64,000 nucleotides of DNA, from NCBI GenBank assembly GCA_946122785.1, contig CAMGYJ010000008.1, positions 7,589,475 through 7,653,474 of the forward strand, given 5' to 3'. Of this stretch, positions 47,007-57,310 are shown piece after piece (within the stretch, counting starts at the first letter, position 1; each line of letters begins with the position of its first letter). Both the position numbers and the translations under genes were made by a program. The stretch comes from Linum tenue (Eukaryota > Streptophyta > Magnoliopsida > Malpighiales > Linaceae). The notes beneath the pieces were generated by a model. The model made no database searches, was not told the DNA's origin, and worked only from the letters and a program-made list of their open reading frames with translations.

Positions 47007-48493
47007 TTATTGGTGGAACCCAGTAACAAATCTTTGAGTTCCAGCAAAATCAGGCACTATGTTGAGATTGCTGAAGCTGCCATCGAGTTCTCTTTGAATG
47101 TAGTCTACTAGATACTTGCATTGCTCTTCACCATTTGTCTGAAGCACACACCAAAAAGTAGATTAGGGGGATTAACGTAATCAATCAGATCTCAGTATGC
47201 AGATTATTCATTATAGCAAGGAGCACCATACAAATAACTCAGTAACAGAGCAACAGTTATCTCTGACTTGGATGTGATTGCAGCTATGGCCTTATACAGA
47301 TCCCTCTAATAAAGTATATTATAACAGCACATGAATGATACTTCCCAACTACTGAAAGCAGAGAGAACTACGGATTGTCAATTAACTTGCCTCAAAGGCA
47401 AAAAATCCACCAGCTTTCAACATTTTAGCAGCTCCAGTAGAAAGAAGGAGAAGACTATCCATGCCACAGTCACCACCATCTAATGCAAGCTTCGGTTCAT
47501 GTCTGCCAACTTCAGCTTGAAGCTGGGGCATATGGTTGCTTGGAATATACGGTGGGTTACTCACAAGACCTGAAAGTTTTCCTTCTAAATTCCCCAACGG
47601 CTCAAACCAAGAACCCTGTCTCACCTCAATCACGTCCTGTTTTCAAGATGAGAATTAAATCTTTGAGGAAATGCAGAAATCGACTTGGTTGTAAGTAGCT
47701 AAACTGGGCAGTGGGAACAGACAAATAACATTAGAGTCCAAACATGAAAGGAAGTATAGAACTACAGTGAATTTTGGGGAATGTCGAATTCTAAAGCAAC
47801 TAGGCAGAACTGGATGCATACTGACCTGGAGGCTATACCTCTGCACGTTAAAGTTGGCCACAGAAACTGCAAGCGGACTTACATCCGTGGCAATGACACG
47901 GCCAGAACTCCCCAAAACCTTCCCAATTCCAATGGCAAGAGCGCCACTGCCAGTCCCCAAATCTGCCCACGTCCCATTTCGCAAATCATCCGTTCTAGAC
48001 ACCAATTCCTCCACCAAGTCCACAATTAGTTCAGTCTCTGGCCTCGGAATCAAAACCCCTTCCTGAACACTCAGCACCAAATCTCTCCAGTGCTCACACC
48101 CAACAAGATACTGCAAAGGCCTCCTTTTCTCGATCCGGTCTTTCCACAAGTTGTAAAGATCATCCAGACTGGCCCTCAGCTTGACATTTTCACAAACACC
48201 TTCCTTGCTTGCTTGTCGGAACGAGGAGGGATGTTCAATTGCGTCCTCTAAAAGCCAGTTCAGCTCTCTACACAGGAGGGTTGAATCAGGGCCATTGTCC
48301 GCTTCGACAAACGACGACCCAACTGAGGACGCGAGAGTTTTGGCCCATTCATGCCATTTCTGGAGCTGGAGCGAAGTTGCGGCATGAATTGGTGGCCTCT
48401 CGAATAAAGGGATTTGGGGCTTCGGCACTACCGTCGAGAGTTGCCGCGGGGAAGAGCAAATCGGCCGGGAGTGGAAACACGCACGGGCGAAGC

Positions 48494-48763
48494 TGTAGGA
48501 AACCCGGCCCCGGGTTAGAGAGGGAGAGGGCCGGTCGGCCAAGAGGGGGAGGGAGAGAGTGGCAAACTTGTTATTTTGGGTTATTTCGGTTTACACTACT
48601 TAAGGACGCATTTCATTAGTTTTGGGAATTAAGCAATAAGAATCATAAACTATCAAATCCCTAATCTCTCTTCTCTCTCTTGTTCTTCCCCAATTCCCCC
48701 AAATCCCTAATTTCTACTCTTCTCAATCCCTAAAATCCCAATTGGAATTTCTTGTGTTCTACA
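48494..48763 (+). repeat. 5' LTR of the chromovirus
   Basis: 270 bp, TG...CA ends. No clear TATA box; a TTACACTACTTAAGG-like stretch may serve. The last 100 bp are CT-rich. Confidence 0.95.
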
Positions 48764-48765
48764 TC

Positions 48766-48777
48766 TGGTATCAGAGC
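48766..48777 (+). promoter_or_regulatory. Primer binding site, initiator-Met tRNA
   Basis: TGGTATCAGAGC, complementary to the 3' end of plant initiator methionine tRNA, begins 3 nt after the 5' LTR, the expected place for minus-strand priming. Confidence 0.92.
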
Positions 48778-48788
48778 CCCGATCTTCG

Positions 48789-51700
48789 ATGAGTTCTTCC
48801 AAACTCTCGGACCTGTCATGGGCAGAATTGAGAGACCGAGCACGCAGCATCGGAAGGAGGTGGCTGGCCGACGAACCGGAGGCCGCGCGCACCGTCCCAG
48901 CGACCCCCGCCGCCGCGCGCCTGCCCCCGCCGGCCTCCCCAGCGCCGCGCGCCGCCGTTTCCCCTGCGTCGCCGGCCTGCTCCCCGCCGAGCGCCGCCGT
49001 CGCGCCCCCGGCGCCCCGCCCCGCGGCGACTGCCGCGACCTCCCCAGTCGCGCCAAGCGCCCCCCAACCCTGCCTCTCGCTGCACTCGATGGCGGGCTGG
49101 GCCTCCCCGGGGACTCTCCGTTTCCGAGCTCGAATAGAGGATCGTTTGGCCATCACTCTGGTCGACAGTGGCGCGTCCTTGAACTTTGTAGGTGAGGAAT
49201 TCGCCAAGCAACTGCAACAGGTGGCCGAGGCCACCGATTCCATGGTGGTGAAGGTGGCGAATGGCTCTACACTGAGCTGTGGAGGAGTACTTCGAGGTAT
49301 ATCTTTGGAAATTCAGGGACTGCCTATATGCACTGATCTGTATATACTGCCAATCAAGGGATTCGATATTATTTTGGGAATTCCATGGCTACAGAGTTTG
49401 GGTCCTGTGACTAGTGATTGGCGCAGGTTGACCATGCGTTTCAAATGGAGGGATAAGGATTGGCAGCTGCAGGGCCTCACCACCGTGGCTGGTCCTATCT
49501 CGATTGAGGACTGTGGACCGGAGGGTGAAGCCGATTTGGCCATTTTGTGTTGGCCAATTGAAGACGGGGCGCCGCCGGTGCTCCATCCGGAGCTTCAGGA
49601 GCTGCTTGGCCTTTACTCGGATTTATTCGAAACTCCCACTGCCTTACCTCCTCACCGACTAGTTGATCATCAGATTCAGTTGAAAGAGGGAGTGGAGGCG
49701 GTGAATGTGAGACCGTACAGATATGGGCATTCGCAGAAGGAGGAGATCGAGAGACAGGTTTCTGAGATGCTGCTCACGGGCTTGATTAGGCCGAGCACCA
49801 GCCCGTTCTCATCACCGGTGTTGTTAGTGAGGAAGAAGGATGGGACCTGGCGCTTCTGCACGGATTATCGGGCTCTGAATGCAGCCACAGTGAAGGATCG
49901 CTTTCCCATCCCGACAGTGGATGATATGTTGGATGAGCTTCATGGATCCCGCTATTTTTCGAAGCTGGATTTGCGGGCAGGTTATCACCAGATCCGGATG
50001 CAGGAGGAGGATGTCCATAAGACGGCGTTTCGCACTCATAACGGGCACTATGAGTACTTGGTGATGCCCTTCGGATTATGCAATGCGCCGTCCACCTTCC
50101 AGGCTGCCATGAATGATATTTTTCGGCCCCTGCTGCGCCGGTATGTCCTGGTTTTCTTCGATGATATTCTGATTTACAGCCCTTCTTGGGCAGAACACTT
50201 GGCTCATTTGCAGGCAGTATTCGAGGTTCTACGGGCAAATCAGTACTATATCAAGGCATCCAAGTGCAAGTTCGGGGTGCAGGAGGTGGAGTATTTGGGT
50301 CACATGGTGACTCCACAGGGTGTGAAGGTGAACCAGGCCAAGATTCAGGCCATGGTAGACTGGCCGGTTCCCACGACGGTGACGGAGTTGCGTGGTTTTC
50401 TGGGTCTGACCGGGTATTACCGGAAGTTTGTGCAGGGGTACAGCATGATCGCCCGGCCATTGACGGATTTACTGAAGAAGGGGGGGTTTGCATGGTCACC
50501 AGCAGCGGAGGCTGCATTTCAGCGGCTGAAGCAGGCTATGACGACCACTCCGACGCTAGCCATGCCGGACTTCTCCAAGCCATTTGTGATCGAGGCGGAT
50601 GCATCGGGCCGGGGAATCGGGGCGGTGTTATCTCAGGACCGCCATCCCATTGCCTTCATGAGCAAGACACTAGCCCCCTCCAAGGAGGCTTGGTCTACGT
50701 ATAAGAAGGAAATGCAGGCGATTATTACAGCAGTGCAGACCTGGCGGCCATATCTCCTGGGGCAGAAGTTTCACATTTACACCGATCACCAGAGCTTGAA
50801 GCACCTCCTCGAGCAGCGGGTGTCTACTCCGGATCAGCACAAGTGGGTATCGAAGCTGTTAGGCTACGATTATGAGATCCACTATCGACCGGGACCCACT
50901 AATGTGGTGGCGGATGGGTTATCGAGGAAGCCGGGCAGCGAGATCCTCGCCGCAGTGACAGGGCCTGTTCCGCAGTTTTGGGATGAGTTACGGGCATCCA
51001 TGGAGACCAGTCAGTATTTGCAGGATTGCCGGGAAATCGCCGTGAGCGATAACCCGGGTCATTATTTATTTCGGCAGGGGCTGGTGACGTTCAAGGGTCG
51101 AGTCGTTCTCCCTCCGGGCTCGAACCTGGTCACTTCGGTACTTCAGGAGTTCCATGACTCGCCGTTGGGAGGGCATTCCGGCGCCGAGAGGACGCTTCGC
51201 AGGATTAAGGGCCATTTTTACTGGCCCAGGATGGCACAGGCAGTGCGGGACTATGTGGAGTCATGCGATACGTGCCAGAGAGTGAAGTTGTCTTACCTGC
51301 GACCCGCCGGCCTGCTACAGCCGATGCCGGTTCCGGAACGGGTATGGGAGGACATCAGCATGGACTTCATAGTGGGGTTGCCCCCGTCAGGTGGGAAGAC
51401 AGTTTTGTTCGTAGTAGTGGATCGGCTCACGAAATATGCTCATTTTATGCCTTTGGCGCACCCGTACACGGCCAAGATGGTGGCCGAGCAGTTTGTCTTG
51501 GGAGTGGTGCGACATCACGGATTTCCCAGGTCTATTGTCAGTGATCGTGACCCGGTTTTCTTGAGCAGGTTTTGGCAGGAGGTTTTCGTCATGGCACGGA
51601 CTGTACTACGCATGAGTTCGGCCTACCATCCACAGACTGATGGACAGACAGAGATAGTTAACAAGTACCTGGAGCAGTATCTGAGGTGCTTTACCCACCA

Positions 51701-52448
51701 GCAGCCGCGGCAGTGGCTGGCCATGCTTCCTTGGGCGGAATTGTGGTATAATACCACATTTCACAGGTCTATTAAGATGACACCGTTCGAGGCGTTGTAT
51801 GGGAGGTCACCACCGACATTGGTACAGTACAGAGGCGGGTCGAGCTCGGTGGATGCGGTGGACAGGTGGTTGAGCGCGAGAGATGAAGCACTGGAGCAGT
51901 TGAGGACTAATTTGGCTGCAGCGTCCAATAGGATGAAGCAGGCCGAGGATGCAGGGCGGCGGGAAGAGGAGTTTGAGGTGGGTGACTGGGTTCTGTTGAG
52001 GTTGCACCCCTACCGGCAGTCCTCGGTTTTCAGGCGGGCATACCAGAAGCTGGCAGCGAGGTACTTCGGGCCGTACGAGATCATCCTCAAGGTCAACCCC
52101 GTTGCCTATCGACTACAGCTGCCTGCAGGTTCGCGCATACACCCGGTGTTCCACATTTCCTTGCTGAAGAAGTACCGGGGCCAGGCGGACAGGGTGACGT
52201 CGACGGCTCCTCCGGTGACAGCAGATGGTGACTTGGAGCTCGTTCCTCTCAAGGTACTAGAGACCCGGTGGACAAAAAGAGGGGGGCGGCTGGTGGAAGA
52301 GAGCTTGGTGCAGTGGAAGCATGTGGAACCGGACGATGCTACTTGGGAGGAGTCAGAGGTGCTACGCCAGAGATTCCCAGCCTTCGACATCGAGGCCGAT
52401 GTCGATTCTGAAGGAGGAGGGGATGTAGGAAACCCGGCCCCGGGTTAG
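48789..52448 (+). CDS. Gypsy chromovirus polyprotein (PR-RT-RNaseH-IN-chromodomain), no gag
   Basis: An uninterrupted 1219-residue frame. Residues 1-~30 (MSSSKLSDLSWAELRDRARS) may be a gag remnant, and ~33-107 form a GC-rich Pro/Ala linker. The aspartic protease is ITLVDSGASLNFV (DSG 126-128). Reverse transcriptase has YRALN and FFDDILIY (D458, D459). RNase H starts at IEADASGRG (D604) with YTDHQSL later. Integrase has an HHCC zinc region (GGHSG... to CDTC), D859 in MDFIVGLPP, D919 in SDRDPVF, and the Glu in QTDGQTE (~954). The end (ETRWTKRGG..VQWKHVEPDDATWEE) is chromodomain-like, which in chromoviruses directs integration. The stop lies 25 nt inside the 3' LTR. Missing gag means particles would need gag from another element. 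Confidence 0.93.
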   Translation: MSSSKLSDLSWAELRDRARSIGRRWLADEPEAARTVPATPAAARLPPPASPAPRAAVSPASPACSPPSAAVAPPAPRPAATAATSPVAPSAPQPCLSLHSMAGWASPGTLRFRARIEDRLAITLVDSGASLNFVGEEFAKQLQQVAEATDSMVVKVANGSTLSCGGVLRGISLEIQGLPICTDLYILPIKGFDIILGIPWLQSLGPVTSDWRRLTMRFKWRDKDWQLQGLTTVAGPISIEDCGPEGEADLAILCWPIEDGAPPVLHPELQELLGLYSDLFETPTALPPHRLVDHQIQLKEGVEAVNVRPYRYGHSQKEEIERQVSEMLLTGLIRPSTSPFSSPVLLVRKKDGTWRFCTDYRALNAATVKDRFPIPTVDDMLDELHGSRYFSKLDLRAGYHQIRMQEEDVHKTAFRTHNGHYEYLVMPFGLCNAPSTFQAAMNDIFRPLLRRYVLVFFDDILIYSPSWAEHLAHLQAVFEVLRANQYYIKASKCKFGVQEVEYLGHMVTPQGVKVNQAKIQAMVDWPVPTTVTELRGFLGLTGYYRKFVQGYSMIARPLTDLLKKGGFAWSPAAEAAFQRLKQAMTTTPTLAMPDFSKPFVIEADASGRGIGAVLSQDRHPIAFMSKTLAPSKEAWSTYKKEMQAIITAVQTWRPYLLGQKFHIYTDHQSLKHLLEQRVSTPDQHKWVSKLLGYDYEIHYRPGPTNVVADGLSRKPGSEILAAVTGPVPQFWDELRASMETSQYLQDCREIAVSDNPGHYLFRQGLVTFKGRVVLPPGSNLVTSVLQEFHDSPLGGHSGAERTLRRIKGHFYWPRMAQAVRDYVESCDTCQRVKLSYLRPAGLLQPMPVPERVWEDISMDFIVGLPPSGGKTVLFVVVDRLTKYAHFMPLAHPYTAKMVAEQFVLGVVRHHGFPRSIVSDRDPVFLSRFWQEVFVMARTVLRMSSAYHPQTDGQTEIVNKYLEQYLRCFTHQQPRQWLAMLPWAELWYNTTFHRSIKMTPFEALYGRSPPTLVQYRGGSSSVDAVDRWLSARDEALEQLRTNLAAASNRMKQAEDAGRREEEFEVGDWVLLRLHPYRQSSVFRRAYQKLAARYFGPYEIILKVNPVAYRLQLPAGSRIHPVFHISLLKKYRGQADRVTSTAPPVTADGDLELVPLKVLETRWTKRGGRLVEESLVQWKHVEPDDATWEESEVLRQRFPAFDIEADVDSEGGGDVGNPAPG
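52411..52423 (+). promoter_or_regulatory. Polypurine tract of the chromovirus
   Basis: AAGGAGGAGGGGA directly before the 3' LTR, the plus-strand primer for reverse transcription. It lies inside the pol reading frame. Confidence 0.85.
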
Positions 52449-52693
52449 AGAGGGAGAGGGCCGGTCGGCCAAGAGGGGGAGGGAGAGAGTGGCAAACTTG
52501 TTATTTTGGGTTATTTCGGTTTACACTACTTAAGGACGCATTTCATTAGTTTTGGGAATTAAGCAATAAGAATCATAAACTATCAAATCCCTAATCTCTC
52601 TTCTCTCTCTTGTTCTTCCCCAATTCCCCCAAATCCCTAATTTCTACTCTTCTCAATCCCTAAAATCCCAATTGGAATTTCTTGTGTTCTACA
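52424..52693 (+). repeat. 3' LTR of the chromovirus
   Basis: 270 bp with no difference seen from the 5' LTR. The last codons of the pol frame run into its first 25 nt. Confidence 0.95.
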
Positions 52694-52886
52694 GAAGCTT
52701 AGTTGCATAGCTAAACACACTTCCTCGTTGACAAGGTATTTCTCACTTCGTGATTTTCCGGCGGGCAAAGCTATGTGTGCTACGGAGTTGAGTAGCTGAG
52801 CCAGTTAACCGTGAGGGCTGAAGTGGCGGGTGATATAACGGGGTTAAATTTCAATTTCATCCAAATTGACAGCAGTAAATTTCAGT

Positions 52887-53967
52887 TTCGTCCAACTTTG
52901 ACAAATATTGTAGGGAATTTTATTGCTCCAAAAATACATTTGTTTGGCTTATAAAAAAAATACATTTGTTTGCAATTAAAAAATTTGTTGGCTGAATTTG
53001 GTAATATGCTCTTTTCGGAATTTGAAGCCAAATTTTTAATATTTTTTTTTCAAATTCAGTAGTTGAAACGAAAATCACAGAGAGGAAGAAAGAAAAGCGC
53101 GAGAGTCGGCCAATAATCGAATCTCGATGAGAGGGCCTTTTATGCCACATGATGGGCAGCCCTAATGAGTTGACGAGAAACAAAACACTAAGAAACTCGA
53201 AGCTAAGCTCCTAGCATCCTCCAAAATAGCTCCATCCCGATCATGATGCAAATCACCTCCAACCATCCGTTTTATTTTATAGTTAAATAGAATTGTTTAT
53301 ATAGTATGAACTAGAAATATATATAACACACTAATTTTAGAATTGAACACTAAAGATAAACCATTTAAAATTTGTATTGTCCATCATTATAGGTTCTAAC
53401 TTATAACAAATCATTCGAACTATCTCACAAAGCTCAAACAAAAAGTCTATCAAATTCAAACTAGCAATTAGGGCACCACGTAAAGTCAAGAAAGTTAGAA
53501 AAAATAAGAACAGGAAACAAAATAAAAGTAGTAATCTAGTATGGATGGTATTAGTTCATGTTACAGTTCTTTCTCTTAAACATTTCTCGTTAAAATACTA
53601 GACCAGTCAAAACGAAGGAAGTGATACATCTAATTACAAGTCCAATTATTAAAAACCATTTGGCGTGCCCCTAACTGTACAAACAAATGGTTGACCCTCT
53701 ATTGCAACAGACATGAAGGTTCCACTCAATCTGCCAGTGACGATCTTGTTCTTATAACAAATGGGAGTACAAGACAATTTTCATACCAACTCTATATGAC
53801 AAGCTAATATTTAGAGTTAAATTTTGCCACCTCACATGGCGTTCATGTTAAGATTATCACAGTACGGAACCTCATGAACATACTAGTTTTCATCAATTCA
53901 AGTAAATTCGGTCTATATTCGTGATTGGCATAAGTGGGTTTTCCATCGGTTTGATAAAGCTGATTAG
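52887..53967. repeat. Dispersed non-coding repeat, copy 2
   Basis: Collinear with 32062-32918 from TCGTCCAACTTTGAC to TTTCCATCGGTTTGATAAA, but carries about 200 extra bases (~53050-53265) absent from copy 1. No open frame. It lies about 180 bp upstream of the HemK start codon. Confidence 0.8.
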
Positions 53968-54712
53968 ACCTTTGGCCCATCTCTATTTCTTGTTAGCCTG
54001 CTTGCCTTGCCTTCTGAGTTCTGACCATGCTTCTTTCTCTGTTGTGGCTAGACCATCTGCCAGGTGCTAAGAATACTTAGCGTCCTTGCGACCACCTTGA
54101 ATCCCGCCTTCAGATTAGTAATAGATGGCCAACTCTTGCGTCAATTGAGGACTGTCTCTTGAGAGAAAATAGCGCGCTTGCGCAGTAGCTCGTGGTTGAT
54201 GGATGATCGAAGTGTTGACGGAGCCATGTAATGGGAGTCAGTCCATCTAACGGTTAAACCTAAACACACAAGGTTTCTCTCTCAATTGCTGACATTCAAA
54301 ATTCATGTTGTGTGCCATTATCGTCGGGTTGTTTGGGAACTTGCCAACATCACCAAGGAAAGAAGTACATACAACAGATTTCCAACATTGCAACAATTGT
54401 TACTTCCGAGTTTAACACTCTGAAAGTAGTTTTATCCTTAATTCTTGAATTTTACCCCGTCTTTCCTTTTGATGTTTCCTTGTAAGGTAGAGAGTAAAGG
54501 GCTTAGCTTCTCAGTGCTTCCTTTTATACTATGTAGCTAGATCTTCTTGTCAAACATCTACTAAGCCAAACTCTCTCACTATACCTTCTACTAGTGTCAT
54601 ATTGCAACCTAGCATTTTCTTGATCTTTCTTAGCTTATCACATAACTCAACTACTCAAGTAAGCAATGCATAAACAAAACCAAGCCAGTACCTCATCTCC
54701 ATCTCCATTTTC
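53968..54712. other. Probable degenerate Copia internal sequence
   Basis: No gene is seen. It directly continues, in minus orientation, from the Copia gag remnant and is likely its decayed internal region. Confidence 0.35.
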
Positions 54713-55177
54713 CTACTCTGGAAGCACTTTTGCATCAAGTTCTGCAGCATAGACATGCTGATGGCTTTGACAATCGGTCGTATAGAAGCAATCGTGTCTT
54801 CCGACCTTTGTCTGCACTAGTTCAAATGATGTTTCCAAACCGCATAAAGCAAACACCAGTAATACATTGTGAAATGTAATGGGAGAATAAGAAGAGGTCG
54901 TGGAAGTCGTCGACATGGTGAAGCAGCAGAGAACAGAGGCAGAAAGAATAAGTAAAAAGAAGGGCACAGAACTCGTTGGAGTTTACTGATGCTCTGATAC
55001 CATGAAATGTAATGGGAGAACTTGATTTCTATTGATCAATATCTGTACATATATAGCAGTTCTAGACTGTTGCTAACAACCTATTCCTAAGGGAAAGCCA
55101 AAACAGAGTGGTTGTAGACTAGGAAACAGACTAACAGAAAGAGAGAAAGGTGAGGTATACATGGCTGCTCTATCACA
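54713..55177 (-). mobile_element. Copia retrotransposon remnant: LTR, PBS and start of gag (minus strand)
   Basis: On the minus strand an LTR of ~175 bp (55177-55003, TGTGATAG...ACATTTCA) is followed at once by TGGTATCAGAGC (55002-54991), an initiator-Met PBS. A gag-like start then reads MSTTSTTSSYSPITFHNVLL, with the Ser/Thr-rich head and ITFHNV motif usual in plant Copia gag. The frame ends at 54713 after ~69 residues, so gag is truncated. A TGAAATGTAATGGGAGA word occurs in both the LTR end and the gag start. Confidence 0.65.
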
Positions 55178-56139
55178 TTGCTCATTCTATGGCCCGATTC
55201 CATACTCGATGACCTTCCCGTTGCAATCCAACAATGAGTACATGCCATCAAAACCCCAAGTAAACAACTGCATGAGGATTAAGTCCATCTTCCACCTGCA
55301 TTTTCCTCAAACACCCGATTGGTTCCTCACATAGCTATACATCACAAAACCACCAAACATCACTGCCTCGGTGAAAGCCACTTGTTTTAGTCCTCAACTA
55401 TGAGATCTCTAGGGCCATATGTATACATCTAGCCGCAAAGTGCAACAACATGTAATAGTGTATCCTCCACCAACCATTCTGTCTTGACCTAATGAATCAA
55501 CCTCCCTGACTATGCTAAACTAAGCACAAGCTTGCAACGCTGTATTTATACAGACTTCAAACTTCAAACCAACATTTTCATTGCATCACAAAAACGCCTT
55601 TGCAATCAACAGGAAAACGATCCAGATGAGGAATTTCGTCGAACACCTGTCGTGCACAGTTCATAAAGTTCCACTGACACATATAATGCCCAAAGCCAGA
55701 AGTTTGAATGCGCGCACATGCTATAGCCAACCCATTTTTTACACCTTATTGTGCATGCTCGTACCCAGAAACAAGCACCAGTTCGTCGAGTGGCACCACA
55801 ACTCGCGAGAGTTTAAATTTCGGCTCCGAGCTGGATGATGGCGGCCTGACAGGGTTTTTCTTGTTTCTGCTTTCTTTTCTAATTTTAAGATGGAGTTTTT
55901 ACTTTTTAGTCATTAAAACGGCGTCGCTAGGAGGAGTTTTGACTGTCAATTGTCAACCCGACTCAGGCCGGCCGGGTATAGCGTAGGCTAAAGAGTCAAA
56001 AGTCAAGGCCGTCAAGGCGCCAAATCGGCCGATCAACTAACAGCCAGACTAAGGCGGCGACGACACTGCAATAGCTAGAATAGCACTATATTAGTAGACC
56101 AGGTGGTTTTTTGCTGCTGAGACATTTGCAATTCATTCC
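55178..56139. other. Intergenic, no gene seen
   Basis: Upstream region of the flavoprotein pseudogene. Open frames at 55581-55986 show no family resemblance. Confidence 0.4.
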
Positions 56140-57310
56140 ATGGTCTTGAAAAGCTTCGTCCTCCTCCAATTTGGAAGCCTTTCTTCTTCGCCTTTAACGG
56201 CGTCCGCCGCTCGCCGTTGCAATTTTGGTCATCTTCGCTCGGTTACTCCCAGTAGACGCGTCTTTACTTGCGCAGCTGCAACAACAACTCCACCACCACG
56301 ATCAGACGAAAAGGTGAAACGGATTGCTCTCTCTTTTTGCTTCGTTTGCGTTGTTTGTTTTTTATCTTGTTGTGGGTTTGATTGCGCTCTTGAGGCATCG
56401 TAGTCCAATTGTGAGCTATTATTGGTGGTTGTCGATGGAGCATCTGGAGTGTATGGATCACATTAGAGCTAAGTCCTTGGCACCTCATCTGAATGTTCTA
56501 GTTGTGGAGAAAGGAAAGCTTCTATCCAAAGTTCCTTCTTCCAATTTTTTATTTCGCTTTCTTATTTAATTTCTTGGATTTGGTCTGTTGAATTGGGGAG
56601 TGACTGCCCTTGAAGGTGAAAATATCTGGAGGAAGTAGATGCAACATTACACGGAGAAATTGTGCCTATGAAGCCATGGTTAGAATTCTCATGACTAAGT
56701 GAACTAGTTTGTTCGAGTATGGATAAGACAGTGTAGTGCTTTCGTTTACTGCTGCATCTTGACTTACATTGTAATCATATGGATGAATGGTAACCTCAAT
56801 AGCTAAGAAAGGTTTTGGTTTTTATTAGTTTTCCCTAGCATCAAACTTTAATGCTTACAATTCCTTCAAGCTGCATATCTGCGATTTGAAATTCTAGTAG
56901 AGCTACTGTAGTTTCTTTTGGAGGCTTGGTTTGTCTGGATTCACTTTTAATGGGTTGTATATTTAGAATTTACTAACTGGAGGTATTGGTTCATAGATTT
57001 TGGCAGGACATTTCCCTAGAGGTTATAGAGAGCTAAGAGAGGGTCTTTCTTCAGCACTCATGGCCCCATGAGACACCATGTCTTGGTTTACAGATCATGG
57101 ATGGGGTGGCATTGAACTTGAAGGTTTGTGTTTCTTCATTGTATTTTATTCGCTATTGTTTTTAATGAACGACATTGATTGATGAACATCTGACTTAGAT
57201 TGAGGAGGATGAAACAGGGTTTACTATCAACAACAATTCATCATCAATAGTTTATTACTTGATTGTCTTCTATTTGAGGTCAGAGAAAGAGGATGAATGG
57301 TTTTTGATAC
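56140..57310 (+). pseudogene. HI0933-type FAD flavoprotein pseudogene, 5' part only
   Basis: Exon 1 (56140-~56312) encodes a plausible plastid transit peptide (MVLKSFVLLQFGSLSSSPLT...). Exon 2 (~56411-56530) reads ELLLVVVDGASGVYGSH, a stop, then RAKSLAPHLNVLVVEKGKLL, the decayed FAD-binding Rossmann motif (family: VVVGGGAAGVYGAI). Exon 3 (~56615-56675) reads VKISGGSRCNITRRNCAYEAM. Exon 4 (~57007-57123) reads HFPRGYRELR, then HGP, a stop and DTMSWFTDHG in another frame. A further piece near 57198-57300 has NNNSSSIV. Stops, frameshifts, loss of the GxGxxG glycine and absence of the 3' half show an inactive copy. From memory the intact relative in Arabidopsis is At5g39940, in the same neighbourhood as the HIPL/PPR/GlcAT14 genes. 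Confidence 0.75.

Larger units (their letters stand above)
48494..52693 (+). mobile_element. Gypsy chromovirus, 4.2 kb, intact ends, no recognisable gag
   Basis: Complete LTR retrotransposon: 270-bp 5' LTR, PBS, one reading frame, PPT and 270-bp 3' LTR, flanked by the 5-bp target duplication GAAGC (48489-48493 and 52694-52698). Both LTRs begin TGTAGG and end TCTACA. By eye the two LTRs are identical, so insertion was very recent. Pol order PR-RT-RH-IN and a chromodomain-like C-terminus place it among Gypsy chromoviruses. There is no capsid-like domain and no CCHC zinc knuckle; only 25 nt separate the 5' LTR from the pol ATG. It lies antisense within the HemK gene. Confidence 0.93.
47007..52708 (-). 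pseudogene. HemK/PrmC glutamine methyltransferase gene, interrupted by a retrotransposon in codon 5
   Basis: Minus-strand exons: 52708-52694 plus 48488-47826 (one exon split by the transposon), 47636-47391 and 47138-47007; the uninterrupted frame would be 351 residues. The N5-glutamine methyltransferase is recognised by WADLGTGSGALAIGIGK (SAM binding), VLIPRPETE and SNPPYIPS (NPPY catalytic motif). The family methylates the GGQ glutamine of organellar release factors, and the N-terminus looks like a transit peptide. The ATG and first five codons (MQLSF) lie at 52708-52694, and the frame resumes with ARACFHS at 48488 beyond a 4.2-kb Gypsy element flanked by GAAGC. No other in-frame ATG precedes the catalytic domain. 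The second intron is GC-AG. The gene is probably inactive unless a new start is used or another allele is intact. Confidence 0.85.

Noticed and set aside
47382..47633. HemK exon 2 ending with codons for Ala-Ser and stop
   Set aside because: That end reads into the intron; the GC donor after GAG restores the family sequence FAFE-TNGEE.
48209..48619. Plus-strand 136-codon frame spanning the HemK/LTR junction
   Set aside because: Antisense to HemK exon 1 and running into the LTR; no coding motif.
48766..48777. tRNA-like sequence (also 54991-55002)
   Set aside because: Both are primer binding sites complementary to the 3' end of initiator Met tRNA, directly beside LTRs; no cloverleaf is present.
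54713..54967. Possible small secreted protein gene (hydrophobic start, minus strand)
   Set aside because: The ITFHNV motif, the Ser/Thr-rich start and the adjacent PBS and LTR identify it as the beginning of a truncated Copia gag.
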